A stretch of DNA of 64,000 bases from Patiria miniata (Eukaryota > Echinodermata > Asteroidea > Valvatida > Asterinidae): NCBI RefSeq assembly GCF_015706575.1, contig NW_024037056.1:4302109-4366108 (forward strand), written 5' to 3'. The position numbers were made by a program, and so were the translations under genes. Below are positions 48,701 through 53,684 of the stretch, one piece after another. The notes beneath the pieces were generated by a model. It searched no databases. It saw only the letters and a list, made by a program, of their open reading frames with translations, and was not told where the DNA came from. Every line of letters starts with the position of its first letter. The stretch's first letter is position 1.

Positions 48701-49259
48701 TCGGCCGATCAGCGTTGGAAACAACTGGCTTTTTTTCAAATACTGGCCCCAATTGACCATTGCACTTGTTTGCAATCGATTACAAACCTATGAACGGGTA
48801 CGAGCCAGCTAGACTGGTTCCCTGACCTTACAATTCCCCAATGTATGTAAACTGCTCTGTTTCTTCTTATATGGAGTCAGGGAACCAGACTACAGGAAAA
48901 TGATCTTTTTTCTTGGTTTTTATAGCATTTTCGAACCCAAAACCTCCAAAAAATCAGTGCAACTATATTTGCTTTATATTTCCAACCCCCCAATTCCATC
49001 CATTTCTGAAAATTACAGCAAAAGCAAATGATGTATATTCCCTTTAACAACATGTTCTTGTACACAAGGATTTCCGTACATTGGCACACGATGACCTGCC
49101 ACTGCGCCGCACGGCCACGGCGTGATGTGTACTTTACGAGCACGAGTTTTGCCGTGGAACACGGCACGAAAAAAACTCAGCAAACTCACCGATATTTATC
49201 CTTAAACTCTCCAGAATACGAACTTTGGATATATCCCCTTCGTCCAGATCCTCCTCCAT
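3678..49259 (-). CDS. RASA3-like: RasGAP of the GAP1 family (RASA2/RASA3-like), complete, 24 coding exons
   Basis: GTPase-activating protein that switches off Ras (family members also act on Rap) at the plasma membrane. The exons join in phase to 823 residues plus stop. Order: C2A (about 15-130), C2B (about 140-265), RasGAP (about 290-560) with arginine finger R365 in NTIFRGN and [12 protein letters not shown] at 477-488, PH (about 577-675) with KRAQGRKKF, then a Btk-type zinc motif with H687, C698, C699 and C709. PH domains of this family bind inositol phosphates and phosphoinositides. The last residues, PIGDHN, match the PIGDKS tail of RASA3. The start, [17 protein letters not shown], resembles RASA2 somewhat more, so this may be the single invertebrate ancestor of both. 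The 5' UTR lies above 49259 and the 3' UTR below 3678; neither end is mapped. Exons were placed by eye from homology recalled from memory plus splice phase. Confidence 0.95.
3910..4069. mobile_element. hAT-like MITE in RASA intron 23
   Basis: The ends CAGCGGCGTAGC and GCTACACCGCTG are inverted repeats. They are flanked by CTTGGTTA (3902-3909) and ATTGGTTA (4070-4077), an 8-bp target duplication with one mismatch, as hAT elements make. Two long G or C runs lie inside. 160 bp and non-coding, so non-autonomous. Confidence 0.85.
4306..4489 (-). CDS. RASA exon 23 (C-terminal region)
   Basis: Encodes [19 protein letters not shown], then [20 protein letters not shown] and [25 protein letters not shown], the I-DP turn, ALEQ-H and the YGS end fit RASA2/3. 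Reading on would hit a stop two codons later, but AA|GTAAGT is a consensus donor and the tail in exon 24 fits the family. Confidence 0.92.
4584..4690. repeat. Minisatellite, TACAATGTGA / TACAATGTAA unit
   Basis: About ten tandem 10-bp units in RASA intron 22, alternating between two variants so that the higher-order period is 20 bp. The array lies between exons 22 and 23, close to the exon 22 donor. Confidence 0.95.
4716..4819 (-). CDS. RASA exon 22 (C-terminal region)
   Basis: Encodes [19 protein letters not shown] then [29 protein letters not shown] matches RASA2/3. Phase 1 donor G|GTACGT. Confidence 0.93.
4986..5033 (-). CDS. RASA exon 21 (Btk zinc motif)
   Basis: A 48-nt exon encoding [15 protein letters not shown] after a split Cys codon. 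It supplies the three zinc cysteines (CC at 698-699 and GC at 709). RASA3 has a second Cys near the end of this motif (CSPC) that is Gln-Val here. Donor GG|GTAAGG. Confidence 0.85.
5234..5576. mobile_element. Tourist/PIF-Harbinger-like MITE in RASA intron 20
   Basis: Inverted ends GGCC(A)n...GGTTTCTGGT and ACCAGAAACC...(T)nCGGCC, flanked by TTA at 5231-5233 and 5577-5579. The 3-bp TWA duplication and GGCC ends fit the Tourist/PIF group. Just inside the left end it shares GGTATGGAGCTTGC with the copy at 46516-46626. No transposase. Confidence 0.8.
6100..6189 (-). CDS. RASA exon 20 (PH helix and Btk zinc motif)
   Basis: Encodes [19 protein letters not shown] then [10 protein letters not shown]. 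It completes the C-terminal PH helix and opens the Btk motif with H687; the following Cys codon is split with exon 21. Confidence 0.95.
6351..6421 (-). CDS. RASA exon 19 (PH domain)
   Basis: Encodes [18 protein letters not shown] then [24 protein letters not shown] is almost unchanged from RASA3. Ends with two bases of a Trp codon; donor TG|GTAAAT. Confidence 0.96.
6538..6612. repeat. Degenerate ATCACAAGTC repeat, RASA intron 18
   Basis: Several 10-13 bp units around ATCACAAGTC, such as ACATCACAAGTCCAGTC. This is the reverse complement of the GACTTGTGAT unit that forms the array in intron 11. Confidence 0.8.
6998..7080 (-). CDS. RASA exon 18 (PH domain)
   Basis: Encodes [20 protein letters not shown] then DSFQMQF. 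NILAVE-LEE-SF is nearly identical to RASA3. Acceptor TTTACAG|A, phase 0 donor TTT|GTAAGC. Confidence 0.95.
7208..7452. mobile_element. Foldback MITE (GGGCC-AATTTCATAGAGCTGC ends), RASA intron 17
   Basis: Arms of about 85 bp run from the terminal GGCCAATTTCATAGAGCTGC to GGTTACCGGCCAAAA and back in reverse, with TTTTGGCCGGTAACC and a GAAATTGGGCCC end. The short central part has no coding capacity. A diverged fragment lies at about 23818-23905 and relatives at 2948 and 14450. No clear target duplication was seen. Confidence 0.85.
7684..7799 (-). CDS. RASA exon 17 (PH domain)
   Basis: Encodes [20 protein letters not shown] then [18 protein letters not shown]. The basic KRAQGRK loop binds phosphoinositide or IP4 head groups in this family, and KRRWF-LT is the second strand of a GAP1-type PH domain. 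Confidence 0.97.
8106..8190. repeat. Degenerate ATCACAAGTC repeat, RASA intron 16
   Basis: Seven or so units of CAATCACAAGT and CATCACAAGTC in a row, the same word as in introns 18 and 11. It ends about 25 bases before the donor of exon 16. Confidence 0.85.
8216..8289 (-). CDS. RASA exon 16 (RasGAP to PH linker)
   Basis: Encodes [19 protein letters not shown] then ITLKE, matching FLDLISSS...PIVLKEG just before the PH domain. Two bases of a Gly codon remain; donor GG|GTGAGT. Confidence 0.92.
8527..8610 (-). CDS. RASA exon 15 (end of RasGAP)
   Basis: Encodes [20 protein letters not shown] then AHMDGIKK, aligned to [24 protein letters not shown]. Phase 0 at both ends; donor AAG|GTACGC. Confidence 0.9.
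8923..9170 (+). repeat. SINE-like sequence in RASA intron 14
   Basis: An A-box-like GCAGTGGACTGGTGGTTAAG is followed by a body containing GTCCATGAGCAAGATACTTC, which resembles the CTTGGGCAAGACACTT segment common in tRNA-derived SINEs of deuterostomes. It ends about 10 bases from the exon 14 donor. Family resemblance is from memory; ends are approximate. Confidence 0.45.
9181..9261 (-). CDS. RASA exon 14 (RasGAP)
   Basis: Encodes [20 protein letters not shown] then HVNPDKL, aligned to DPQTSRTLTLISKTIQTLGSL of RASA3. Phase 0 at both ends; donor CTG|GTAAGT. Confidence 0.95.
9510..9790 (-). repeat. tRNA-derived SINE-like sequence in RASA intron 13
   Basis: On the minus strand, a B-box GGGTTTGAATCCC (about 9700) follows an A-box-like region. 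The body contains GATTCCGTGGGTTTTTCCCC, and then CTTTTCCTCCCACC, a segment like the GTGGGTTTCCTCC body found in many marine invertebrate SINEs. It starts about 20 bases past the exon 13 donor. Confidence 0.5.
9809..9915 (-). CDS. RASA exon 13 (RasGAP, FLRFF motif)
   Basis: Encodes [20 protein letters not shown] then [15 protein letters not shown]. This is the RasGAP signature [12 protein letters not shown], which holds the structural arginine that stabilises the finger loop. Phase 0 donor CCG|GTGAGC. Confidence 0.97.
10091..10214 (-). CDS. RASA exon 12 (RasGAP)
   Basis: Encodes [19 protein letters not shown] then [34 protein letters not shown] and the AA-KRF helix are family signatures. Acceptor CTCTGCAG|G, donor G|GTACAA, phase 1. 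Confidence 0.95.
10251..10455. repeat. 11-bp minisatellite (TTGTGATGGAC / TTGTGATGGTC), RASA intron 11
   Basis: About 18 tandem units of 11 bp with a few single-base variants fill most of a 298-bp intron. Three units make 33 bp, so any open frame would give an 11-residue repeat. It shares its core with arrays in introns 16 and 18. Confidence 0.97.
10513..10702 (-). CDS. RASA exon 11 (RasGAP, arginine finger)
   Basis: Encodes [19 protein letters not shown] then a helical stretch ending [19 protein letters not shown]365 in FRGN is the catalytic arginine finger that completes the Ras active site. CEIDP-KLKDG is diagnostic of GAP1 proteins. The true end is the donor TTG|GTCAGT; the same reading frame stays open beyond it into the intron. 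Confidence 0.96.
13109..13160. repeat. Short tandem duplication next to RASA exon 10
   Basis: A unit AAGATAAATGCCTCTTTAAT of about 22 bp occurs twice, with a third partial copy, ending about 10 bases from the exon 10 donor. Confidence 0.85.
13171..13319 (-). CDS. RASA exon 10 (start of RasGAP domain)
   Basis: Encodes [19 protein letters not shown] then [19 protein letters not shown] and [17 protein letters not shown] and the LFYYH--VVPLI helix match RASA3 (RLFLHYGRVVPFI). Two bases of a Ser codon are left for exon 11. The donor AAG|GTTAGA is weaker than the others in this gene. Confidence 0.93.
13932..14082 (-). CDS. RASA exon 9 (linker to RasGAP domain)
   Basis: Encodes [19 protein letters not shown] then [18 protein letters not shown] and [28 protein letters not shown] and the L-SPE end match RASA2/3 closely. 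Phase 0 donor GAG|GTGAAT. Confidence 0.94.
14450..14703. mobile_element. Foldback MITE (GGGCCCAATT ends), RASA intron 8
   Basis: Starts GGGCCCAATTTTATAGCACT and ends AGAGCCATGAATTGGGCCC, with imperfect inverted arms of about 40 bp. TTAGCA and TGCTAA words alternate inside. Related in its terminal 15 bases to the element at 7208-7452 but with a different middle. No clear target duplication. Confidence 0.75.
14980..15084 (-). CDS. RASA exon 8 (end of C2B)
   Basis: Encodes [18 protein letters not shown] then [17 protein letters not shown], aligned to VDLWNASNL-FLGELRIPL of RASA3. It splices directly to exon 7 (AA plus A makes Lys). Donor TG|GTAAGG. Confidence 0.9.
15870..15946 (-). CDS. RASA exon 7 (C2B loop)
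   Basis: Encodes [19 protein letters not shown] then ANKHDL, the variable loop where RASA3 has [22 protein letters not shown]. Conservation is lower than in neighbouring exons, but F-E-E spacing, phase and splice sites (CTGCAG|C, AA|GTAGGT) fit. Confidence 0.8.
18725..18797 (-). CDS. RASA exon 6 (C2B)
   Basis: Encodes [19 protein letters not shown] then SFQFE, matching the KKTKVKKKT-NPQFDE-FYFEV strand of C2B. The acceptor CAACAG|A completes an Arg codon; phase 0 donor GAG|GTTGGT. Confidence 0.92.
20065..20133 (-). CDS. RASA exon 5 (C2B)
   Basis: Encodes [30 protein letters not shown] is almost invariant in C2B of this family. Donor TTTTAG|GTAAGT, acceptor CTCTGCAG|A. Phase 2 at both ends. 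Confidence 0.92.
   Translation of the reverse strand, partial: SSGRERTDYNPQPVRSVCNSHF
20536..21005. mobile_element. Long foldback element in RASA intron 4
   Basis: Arms of about 190 bp (about 20536-20735 and 20815-21005) are near-perfect inverted copies. Both carry GAAGTAGGGCAC, AGGGAGATATCTTCTGTT and TTATGAAAGGGTCTATTTAG. The loop is about 80 bp. No coding capacity and no obvious target duplication. The high arm identity suggests a fairly recent origin. Confidence 0.85.
23818..23905. repeat. Diverged fragment of the 7208-7452 MITE family
   Basis: GACCAGTCACAATCAATGTG followed by TTTTGGCTGGTAACC and CTAAGCAA matches the middle and right arm of the intron 17 element with many differences. 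It ends just before exon 4 on the minus strand. Confidence 0.6.
23923..23999 (-). CDS. RASA exon 4 (C2A/C2B linker)
   Basis: Encodes [17 protein letters not shown] then ASLNKLTV, matching GKVHLELRLSEV of RASA3 at the end of C2A and the first strand of C2B. Acceptor TGATAG|GGG, donor AAG|GTGAGT, ending with two bases of an Arg codon. Confidence 0.88.
24388..24800. repeat. hAT-like G-rich repeat remnant, RASA intron 3
   Basis: Begins CAGTGGCGTAGC, the same terminus as the hAT-like MITEs here, then two runs of 10-14 G and four copies of AAAAAAGGGCACTT-like text. The other end could not be placed, so the extent is approximate. Confidence 0.45.
25676..25877 (-). CDS. RASA exon 3 (body of C2A)
   Basis: Encodes 67 codons from [15 protein letters not shown] through [16 protein letters not shown] to [21 protein letters not shown] and KDQWF-LQ-VD-DSEV line up with C2A of RASA2/3. 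Phase 0 donor TAT|GTAGGT. The isolated exon sits between introns of 7.1 and 1.7 kb. Confidence 0.93.
26525..26600 (+). repeat. SINE fragment with B-box, RASA intron 2
   Basis: GGGTTCGAGTCCCACTCGAA contains a perfect Pol III B-box (GGTTCGAGTCC). No convincing A-box or cloverleaf, so probably a SINE remnant. Confidence 0.4.
30363..30515. mobile_element. hAT-like MITE in RASA intron 2
   Basis: The ends AGGGCAGATCCAG and CTGGATCCACCACT are inverted. They are flanked by GACTTGCA (30355-30362) and GATTTGCA (30516-30523), an 8-bp duplication with one mismatch. The interior is G-rich and non-coding. Confidence 0.65.
33017..33116 (-). CDS. RASA exon 2 (start of C2A)
   Basis: Encodes [16 protein letters not shown] then [17 protein letters not shown], the first strands of C2A. 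DQEEV-RT is a strong match to RASA2/3. Acceptor TTTCAG|GT. The donor is read as TG|GTGGGT because only that choice gives Cys-Pro-Phe across the junction in the frame of exon 3. A donor three bases downstream (GTGAGA) would break the frame. Confidence 0.9.
33740..33913. mobile_element. Pogo/mariner-like MITE in RASA intron 1
   Basis: The ends CAGTGAAATCTTGATGAGTC and TTGACATTTCACTG are inverted and flanked by TA on both sides (33738-33739, 33914-33915). Further inverted matches inside include AGTCAAAC and GTTTGACT. 174 bp, non-coding. Confidence 0.75.
35038..35440. repeat. hAT-like G/C-rich repeat, possibly two nested copies
   Basis: CAGTGGTAGATTTGAGG at the left is echoed by AGTGGTGGATCTGAGG at 35099 and by TAGATCCGCCCCTG at the right end. 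The inside is C-rich with GTTGCAACTCCCC repeated. No clean target duplication, so the structure is uncertain. Confidence 0.5.
36144..36347. mobile_element. 204-bp hAT-like MITE, copy 1 (RASA intron 1)
   Basis: The inverted ends GGAAAGATTTCCATATGCGA and CATATATGGAAATCTTTCC lie between perfect 8-bp duplications ATATTCGG (36136-36143, 36348-36355). The interior matches the copy at 48159-48362 in the opposite orientation over its whole length. Confidence 0.92.
36424..36466. repeat. (ACATGT)n simple repeat
   Basis: About seven tandem copies of the palindromic hexamer ACATGT, preceded at about 36397 by TACCGGTACATGTAC. Able to form a hairpin on either strand. Confidence 0.95.
39882..40009. repeat. 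60-bp tandem duplication, RASA intron 1
   Basis: Two consecutive 60-bp units beginning GAAACTCCAGTGAAACCAGA, identical apart from very few bases, then the start of a third unit (GAAACTC). The near identity points to a recent duplication. Confidence 0.95.
40317..40604. mobile_element. Tourist/PIF-Harbinger-like MITE in RASA intron 1
   Basis: The inverted ends GGCCAAAAAACAAAATTCTG and GCAGAAGTATTTTT...GGCC are flanked by TAA on both sides (40314-40316, 40605-40607). The inside holds ATAGGGTACGTACC and ATAGGGTAGGTACG in direct order. Confidence 0.75.
46516..46626. mobile_element. Short Tourist/PIF-Harbinger-like MITE in RASA intron 1
   Basis: The ends GGCC(C)nAAAAAA...CCGGTTTCTGGT and ACCAGAAACCGG...GGCC are inverted and flanked by TTA (46513-46515, 46627-46629). 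It shares terminus and first internal bases with the element at 5234-5576, so it looks like an internally deleted relative. Confidence 0.82.
47292..47512. mobile_element. hAT-like MITE with perfect 8-bp TSD, RASA intron 1
   Basis: CAGCGGCGCACC at the left and GGTGCGCACCACTG at the right are inverted ends. TGTTGGAC flanks both sides exactly (47284-47291, 47513-47520). The interior is several runs of 10-16 C, A or G and is non-coding. Confidence 0.93.
48159..48362. mobile_element. 204-bp hAT-like MITE, copy 2 (inverted relative to copy 1)
   Basis: Ends GGCAAGATTACCATATGCGA and GTAAATGGAAATCTTTCC. Same length as copy 1 and matching it in reverse complement. Flanks CCTTTTTT and CCCTTTTT agree at 7 of 8 bases. 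Confidence 0.85.
48530..49043. mobile_element. piggyBac-like non-autonomous element in RASA intron 1
   Basis: The inverted ends AGGGAATATACAACATTTGC and GCAAATGATGTATATTCCCT (19 of 20 bases match) are flanked by TTAA on both sides (48526-48529, 49044-49047). Inside are a perfect 34-bp palindrome (48688-48721) and a second hairpin, TAGACTGGTTCCCTGAC with its reverse at about 48876-48892. No transposase. It ends about 150 bp from exon 1. Confidence 0.88.
49190..49259 (-). CDS. RASA exon 1 (start codon)
   Basis: ATG in a good context (A at -3, G at +4). It encodes an acidic N terminus, MEEDLDEGD, then [12 protein letters not shown]. It ends with one base of a Gly codon before the donor G|GTGAGT; exon 2 supplies the other two bases and gives INIGEAKNL, as in vertebrate RASA2/3. 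The 16 kb intron to exon 2 is typical for a first intron. It was found by searching for the expected N terminus with a phase-1 donor. Confidence 0.9.
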
Positions 49260-52200
49260 TTCAAATTCCGAGCTTATTTTCCACGATTTCGGGCAAAAAA
49301 GTGGCTTTTAGTTCGCAATCAAATAGTGGAAACAGACTGCCTCAGCCAAAATACCATGCACATGTAGTTTATTATGAAGCACACACACAGCTGCGATTGC
49401 AATGCATTTAGCTGGATCTCGCGCGCGCAGCCAGCTGTTGGCTAGCTTTGCTTCATGTGAAAAATGTGGAAAACAACATTACTAAATAGGGGTGGTCAGT
49501 GTAAGTCAACGATTTCAACCTATTAGGATTTGAAATATTGGAAGACAATAATTAGAGATCTTGCCTTTTATCACATCGACGCTACAATACAATTTGAAAA
49601 AAACTACAATAAATTGTAGAAATACACACACTAAATAATTTTTGTTTGTCGCCACTGGCATCTGTTATTTTAACACCCCTTAAACAAAGTGATACGTTCC
49701 AAGAAACAGGTGTTTGGTGATTGGAGGAAACTTGTGAGTATAATCGGAATGTACCAACTTCCGGGTCGGAAACAATTCACTTATCCGATTGAAATTTGAA
49801 GTTTAAACGTCGCTCATTGACCAATAACCTCGATTTCGGGAAGGGGGGGGGGTGGTCGATGATATGCTTTGCTTAAGTCATTGAAGCCTCACTGTAGATG
49901 GAATGGAACCGAACAACAGACGGAACCGAAGTTTCGGAAACATCCCATGTTTATTGAGATGCAATAGAAGCCGAGAAATCAATTCGCCACGGGGGGCCTT
50001 AGGAGTTTTGTATGTCTCATTGGTATTCATGAGGAGATTGATATGAGGTGAAAATGTACTATGGGGGCTCCCATCAAAAATCCCACCAGGGAAGGTGGAC
50101 AGAGTTCACGACATTTGCGGTAACAGTTTCGTTTTTATCTCCTTACAATGTTGTGACCTTTGGCGTAACAAACAGCCGTTGTTTTCCATCTGTATTAATC
50201 TCGAACTAATTTTCCCCTTTTGTCTTTCATTATTTTGAACTTGATGTGAAGTCGGGGTTGGCATACCAATTAACCTCCTCCCGTCTTACTGCAAAAAAAA
50301 TCCTAAAGTTTCTTTTCCTGAAATTGAAACATTTAATTGGTTCTTGTTTGGGGCCTTGTTTGTTTAGCTCTAAACTACAGCCTGTACTACCTCATTTCCC
50401 GACCCCCTTTTTGAAAAATCCCAGATCCACCAAAGCATATTTAAACTAAGTTATGAGCATGCATGAATAGGTTGCTGAATGCCGACTACTAGCGCGTGAC
50501 ACCTTATAGCTTAACGCTAAAGTTGTAAACAAAAAGCAATTTCCCCCCCCCAAAAAAAAATGCAATGAACTGCCAGTTTAGTTATTTAAACACAAGGACA
50601 ACCCGACCAGAATCAACCTTCAAGGCAAAAATGTGCGTATGTTTACGGGAGCTTTGCCCGCTAAAATAACGTTGCCATACCAACCGCTAATTTACCGTAA
50701 CCCGTGACAAATGGCGGTACGCTTTTATCTTTCAACGGGTTGCGCACGCCCACGGTCATAATTATTTGGTTGGCGATGGTAAGATTAATTCCTTTTTATG
50801 CTTGGAGTAACCATTAACAATTCATAGCATCAGCTAATTTTAGTTGGAGCTCTAAAAACGAGAAAAACATTGTGAAGCTTTTAATACCCCCTCCAAGGAT
50901 GTTATGTCGAATTATGTTAGTTTGTTGGTTGGTTGGTTGGTTTGTCTGCTAACAAGATAAGTCAAAGATTGTATGGACGGATTTGCACGAACAAAAAATT
51001 AGGGGTGGTCCTTGGTATAAGTACAAATCCATTAGATTTTGGAAGTATCCGGATCTGGGTCTGGATCCAGCATTTTGTGTAAGGAGTATTCACCATTTAT
51101 GCGAGTATTTCTTTTGCATGTTAATGACAATATATGGCGGGGAATTGTTTAGCCTTGGCGGAGGTTTGCGCTCTCTGAGTGCTTTCTAGTTTTGTAATAT
51201 TTTAGGCCCATCGCTTGAAATTGACGTGAGTTTTCTAGACTTTGGGTGCATAATTGTATGGATATCTTTTCAAAAACGTAAGGGCCGAGGGTTGTATTAT
51301 ACAGGACAGGGCCCGCCACGTTTTTCATTTTGGAAAAGGAGCTCGATCTGTCTTAGCGAACGTAACCCACCCTCAAACATTGTAAAATCCATGACACAGG
51401 CCCAGATTTTCATGAGGCAATTTTGATCTGTTGAGTTGGAATTGACACAGGTCTAGCAGCCGAGCCTAAAACAGCAGTGCAGATTGTAGGTTTACATTAT
51501 TTATATTTCAAACTCCACCTAGTGATACTCCAAAGGCTGCTCATATTTCTTGAAACACCGTAAGTAATTGATCTGGAAAAATGAGTCGTTTGACATCGAT
51601 TCAGCTTGCAGCTGACAAAGCACGCCTTGCAAGATATCGAATTGTGCATTCACTGTCTGCGTTTGCAGCGCGAGTCGGCGCCACGACCATGGCTGTGTAA
51701 ATGAGAATAGGAAAACAGACTAGAGGGGGAGAAATGGGTCAGTGAAATAACTGGAGCGCAAGACATCGATATAAGTTGTAGTCAATCACTTGCACAACTG
51801 AATTTGTTTCATTCAATTTGCACCAAAAAAAAAATGGGCCTTCACTCCAGTAATGCTCTCTTTCCGAGGCATGGGGGGGGGGGGGAACTAATCCACCTAG
51901 TAGTATTTTTGCCGACAGAGTCTTTGTTCTTGTCTTTTGTAAAAGAAATCATAATCTCATTTTCTTTAGATGTATGGTTTGAGCGCCTAGAATAGCGCCA
52001 CCTACTGCCAAATGGCGACCAGTGACTGCAGTCACTGCAGCGCTCCTTTAATAGCGCCCCCATGGTGTCGGCGATAATCGGCTGGTAAATCTTCAGGGGG
52101 GATGGTTGCGTTAATGTTCTGTAAGGTCTGTCGGCAATTTGAAGATTAATCATAATCATCTCGAATTTCCCACTTTTTTTCCCCCTCATGATCCCAAGTC

Positions 52201-53433
52201 TAGTCTGCGACACAAATGTGCGTCACTGTGCTCCTCACATCAACATGTACAGGTATTTTCTTGTTTTCCCCGAGTTCTGAAATCATAACATTCACCAAAG
52301 TGCGAACGAAACAAAGAACACACACAAAAGTCATAATTGTCGATCATTCATTCGTTCATTCGTGGTTCATTAAAAAATGACACATAGAAGCCCAAAGGCC
52401 GAATTGAGGACATCATATAATTAGTTTTAAAAGCAGTTTCTGTAAAATTGGATTGAGATAAAAATGATTCAAATTATACAAAAATTAAGAAAAATAAAGA
52501 TTAGCTGAGAACATCTAAAATAAGCATACGATACAGATAACAACAAACACAAAAAACATGTCATAAAAAGATCATTTAAGGATTCATGCTCAGCGGGTCG
52601 GTAATAAATATGGAATAGAGCTATTGCGGAATCGATTGGTTTTACATTTGTATTTTTGGGAATCAGCGGTGTGCCTGATTTCTTATATTTTCATAGACCT
52701 GCAATTCGTGCTGAAGATTTCTCAATTTGTAAGATACTCCAAAATGACTTTTTTGTGTACAGTATGACCGAAAGATCTACCGAACAGAGGGCACGAACGC
52801 CCCTTTAATTTTAATGAGACACGGTCACGTTGTTCCCCGTTGATAGCCCGAGCCCTGGGCTGAGCACGCACAGCGCGAGAATTAGAAGGCAACGGGCGAC
52901 AGTGGCCAAATTACGGCGTAGTCGATTATCCTTCGCCCACCGAAATGGATGCCTCGTTGGAGTCACGTTTATAGAATGGTCTAATTTAATATTTTTGACA
53001 CTAGAATATAAAATATGAAAAAATAAGAAGTCCATTTTCTATGAGTTTTGGGGTTGGTTTAAAACATTAAGTTTGTTAAAGTAAAATAAGGAATGTAGTT
53101 AGTTAGTCTGTGCGATCGTTAAACTTCATTTCTCTAAAGTTAACATTTTATTGAAATTAAAATTTGTGAATAACTCAGAGTAACACTTATTCAGTTCGAT
53201 CTTAGGGCAAAAACGTACTCAATGAACGTGCAATTTTTGTGTACAATTATTGTTGTCGATCGGCAAGAGTTCATTATGAATAGCCCAACCTAGTGGCAGG
53301 TGGCTTCAATAGCGGCAACCGTGAATAGCGCCCCCTGCTGTCTGGTCACGATTTGCCCAAGCTCCCTTTTTCGAATGTTAGTAGATTTACTTCAATCTAA
53401 AAATTAAAGGATGTACACATAAGTGGGTTTTTT
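49260..53433. other. RASA 5' flank and intergenic DNA
   Basis: The first few hundred bases above 49259 must carry the 5' UTR and promoter. A CG-rich stretch with GCGCGCGC lies at about 49420. No TATA box was recognised. Beyond lies a widespread invertebrate repeat (50885-51190) and AT-rich DNA with no gene seen. Confidence 0.5.
50885..51190 (+). repeat. Interspersed repeat with GGCGGAGGTTTGCGCTCTCTG end
   Basis: Contains GTTGGTTGGTTGG, TGTATGGACGGATTTGCACG, GGGGTGGTCCTTGGTATAAG and GGATCTGGGTCTGGATCC, and ends CTTGGCGGAGGTTTGCGCTC then TCTGAGTGCTTTCTAG. I recognise this text as a repeat seen in many marine animals, probably a non-autonomous DNA transposon. Classification is from memory. Confidence 0.6.
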
Positions 53434-53439
53434 TTTATT
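53434..53439 (-). terminator. Polyadenylation signal of EPDR-B
   Basis: AATAAA on the minus strand about 85 bases after the stop codon of EPDR-B. Confidence 0.6.
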
Positions 53440-53523
53440 ATGGCAACATGTAAAATGCAGCATGTGGCTCTAGCATTTATTCAAAGCTGGCAACTCTTTT
53501 ATCAGGTCCTACGTCACTCTCTA

Positions 53524-53684
53524 CTAGTGGCAACCCGACGGCGGATCGAACCAGAAGCTTGGATCTTGGATGCCATCTTGGTAGTTGCTGTACTGGTGGA
53601 AGGAGCTCAGCTTCTTATTAGGGCCAGCGGTGGGCGTGGCGAACCAGGCGAACATTGGGTGGCTGGGGGGCAATGAGCCCATTT
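53524..53684 (-). CDS. EPDR-B exon 5 (stop)
   Basis: Encodes MGSLPPSHPMFAWFATPTA then a stretch ending YSNYQDGIQDPSFWF and DPPSGCH, then TAG. Acceptor CCCCGCAG|AA. It ends one residue after the last cysteine. Confidence 0.9.

Larger units (their letters stand above)
33117..49189. other. RASA intron 1 (16 kb), non-coding and rich in repeats
   Basis: No nested gene could be supported. It carries at least six MITEs listed separately, a 60-bp tandem duplication, an ACATGT tract, and many long C or G runs. A short CpG-rich stretch at about 38460-38540 is the only part that looks different in base composition. Confidence 0.6.

Noticed and set aside
49028-49411. A 127-codon open frame on the plus strand over RASA exon 1
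   Set aside because: It is the antisense shadow of exon 1 and the end of a MITE. It has no family match and poor composition.
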